Positions 63,655 to 64,000 of a stretch of 64,000 bases of DNA are shown here, in pieces. How positions within the stretch are numbered: the first letter of the stretch is position 1; each line of letters starts with the position of its first letter. A program made the translations under genes and the position numbers. The DNA is from Numida meleagris (taxonomy: Eukaryota > Chordata > Aves > Galliformes > Numididae): positions 16,682,631 through 16,746,630 of the forward strand of contig NC_034409.1 in NCBI RefSeq assembly GCF_002078875.1. Direction: 5' to 3'. The notes beneath the pieces were generated by a model. That model worked only from the letters and a program-made list of their open reading frames with translations, did not search any database and was not told the DNA's origin.

Positions 63655-63990
63655 CATAAGGTAGGATCTTAGAATAATGTAGGGTGGAAGGAGTCTCTGG
63701 AGATTTATAGTCCAAGTTCCTACTTGATACTGTGTAAGCTCTACAGTCAGTCCAGGCTTCTCTGCTTTTATCCAGTCATGTCCTTCCAGGGATGAAAAGA
63801 GTCTGCATGAGCTCTCTGCGTAACTTGTTTGCAACCAAACTGCAACTTCTTGCTTCTGTGGAAAAATTTTCTCCTTATATTCAATCTGAACCATTTTCTT
63901 GACTTACACACATTGACGCTTAACTTCCTTCCATGTACTACTGTACAGAACATGGCTGTTTTCTGCACAGCCTCCACATAGGTTTTGAGG
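63655..63990 (-). mobile_element. Old CR1 LINE 3' end
   Basis: The minus strand shows diverged CR1 3' UTR and ORF2 C-terminus: a 3' region with GGTGGAAGGAGTCTCTGGAG on the plus strand, and a FRLNIRRKFFHR segment typical of the CR1 C-terminus (about 63870). The octamer tail is decayed. It may continue past the window end. Confidence 0.65.
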
Positions 63991-64000
63991 GAGGTTGGGG

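Overview
This window looks like nuclear DNA of a bird, probably a galliform such as chicken. The argument rests on repeats. At least ten CR1 LINE copies end in the ATTCTATG-type tail typical of avian CR1. Three copies of a mariner DNA transposon have ends and transposase remnants like those of the mariner known from chicken. There are two solo LTRs and no recognisable SINE. The rest is AT-rich, intron- or gene-desert-like sequence. No bacterial, viral or organellar gene organisation is present.

Layout. 0-6 kb is plain AT-rich DNA. 6.0-12.2 kb is repeat-rich: a CR1 fragment, a short mariner derivative, and an old CR1 split by a younger CR1. 12.2-20 kb is unique sequence with a 134-bp polypurine tract. 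20.05-23.05 kb holds the best CR1, a nearly complete ORF2 on the minus strand. 24.1-25.4 kb is a degenerate full-length mariner, followed by another CR1 and then a solo LTR at 27.06-27.89 kb with a perfect 5-bp target duplication. 29.25-31.2 kb is a plus-strand CR1 covering the RT region to the 3' end. 31-43 kb is mostly unique. 43.4-49.8 kb is a second repeat cluster: a mariner derivative, three CR1s, and a solo LTR inserted inside one of the CR1s. 50-62 kb is mostly unique apart from a CR1 at 54.9 kb. A long AT-rich inverted repeat lies near 62.1 kb and an old CR1 end at 63.7 kb.

No established host protein-coding gene could be identified. Nearly every recognisable long reading frame belongs to CR1 ORF2 (endonuclease plus reverse transcriptase), and all of these are broken by stops, frameshifts, deletions or lost catalytic residues. 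Two short open segments flanked by plausible splice sites (39520-39717 minus, 62671-62810 plus) are the only host-exon candidates, and both are weak.

The most informative observations concern how the elements relate. The two short mariner copies share one internal deletion whose endpoints are TGCA microhomologies visible in the long copy, so they are one replicating subfamily. Two nested insertions have readable target duplications and give a relative age order. I did not find a previously undescribed functional system here.
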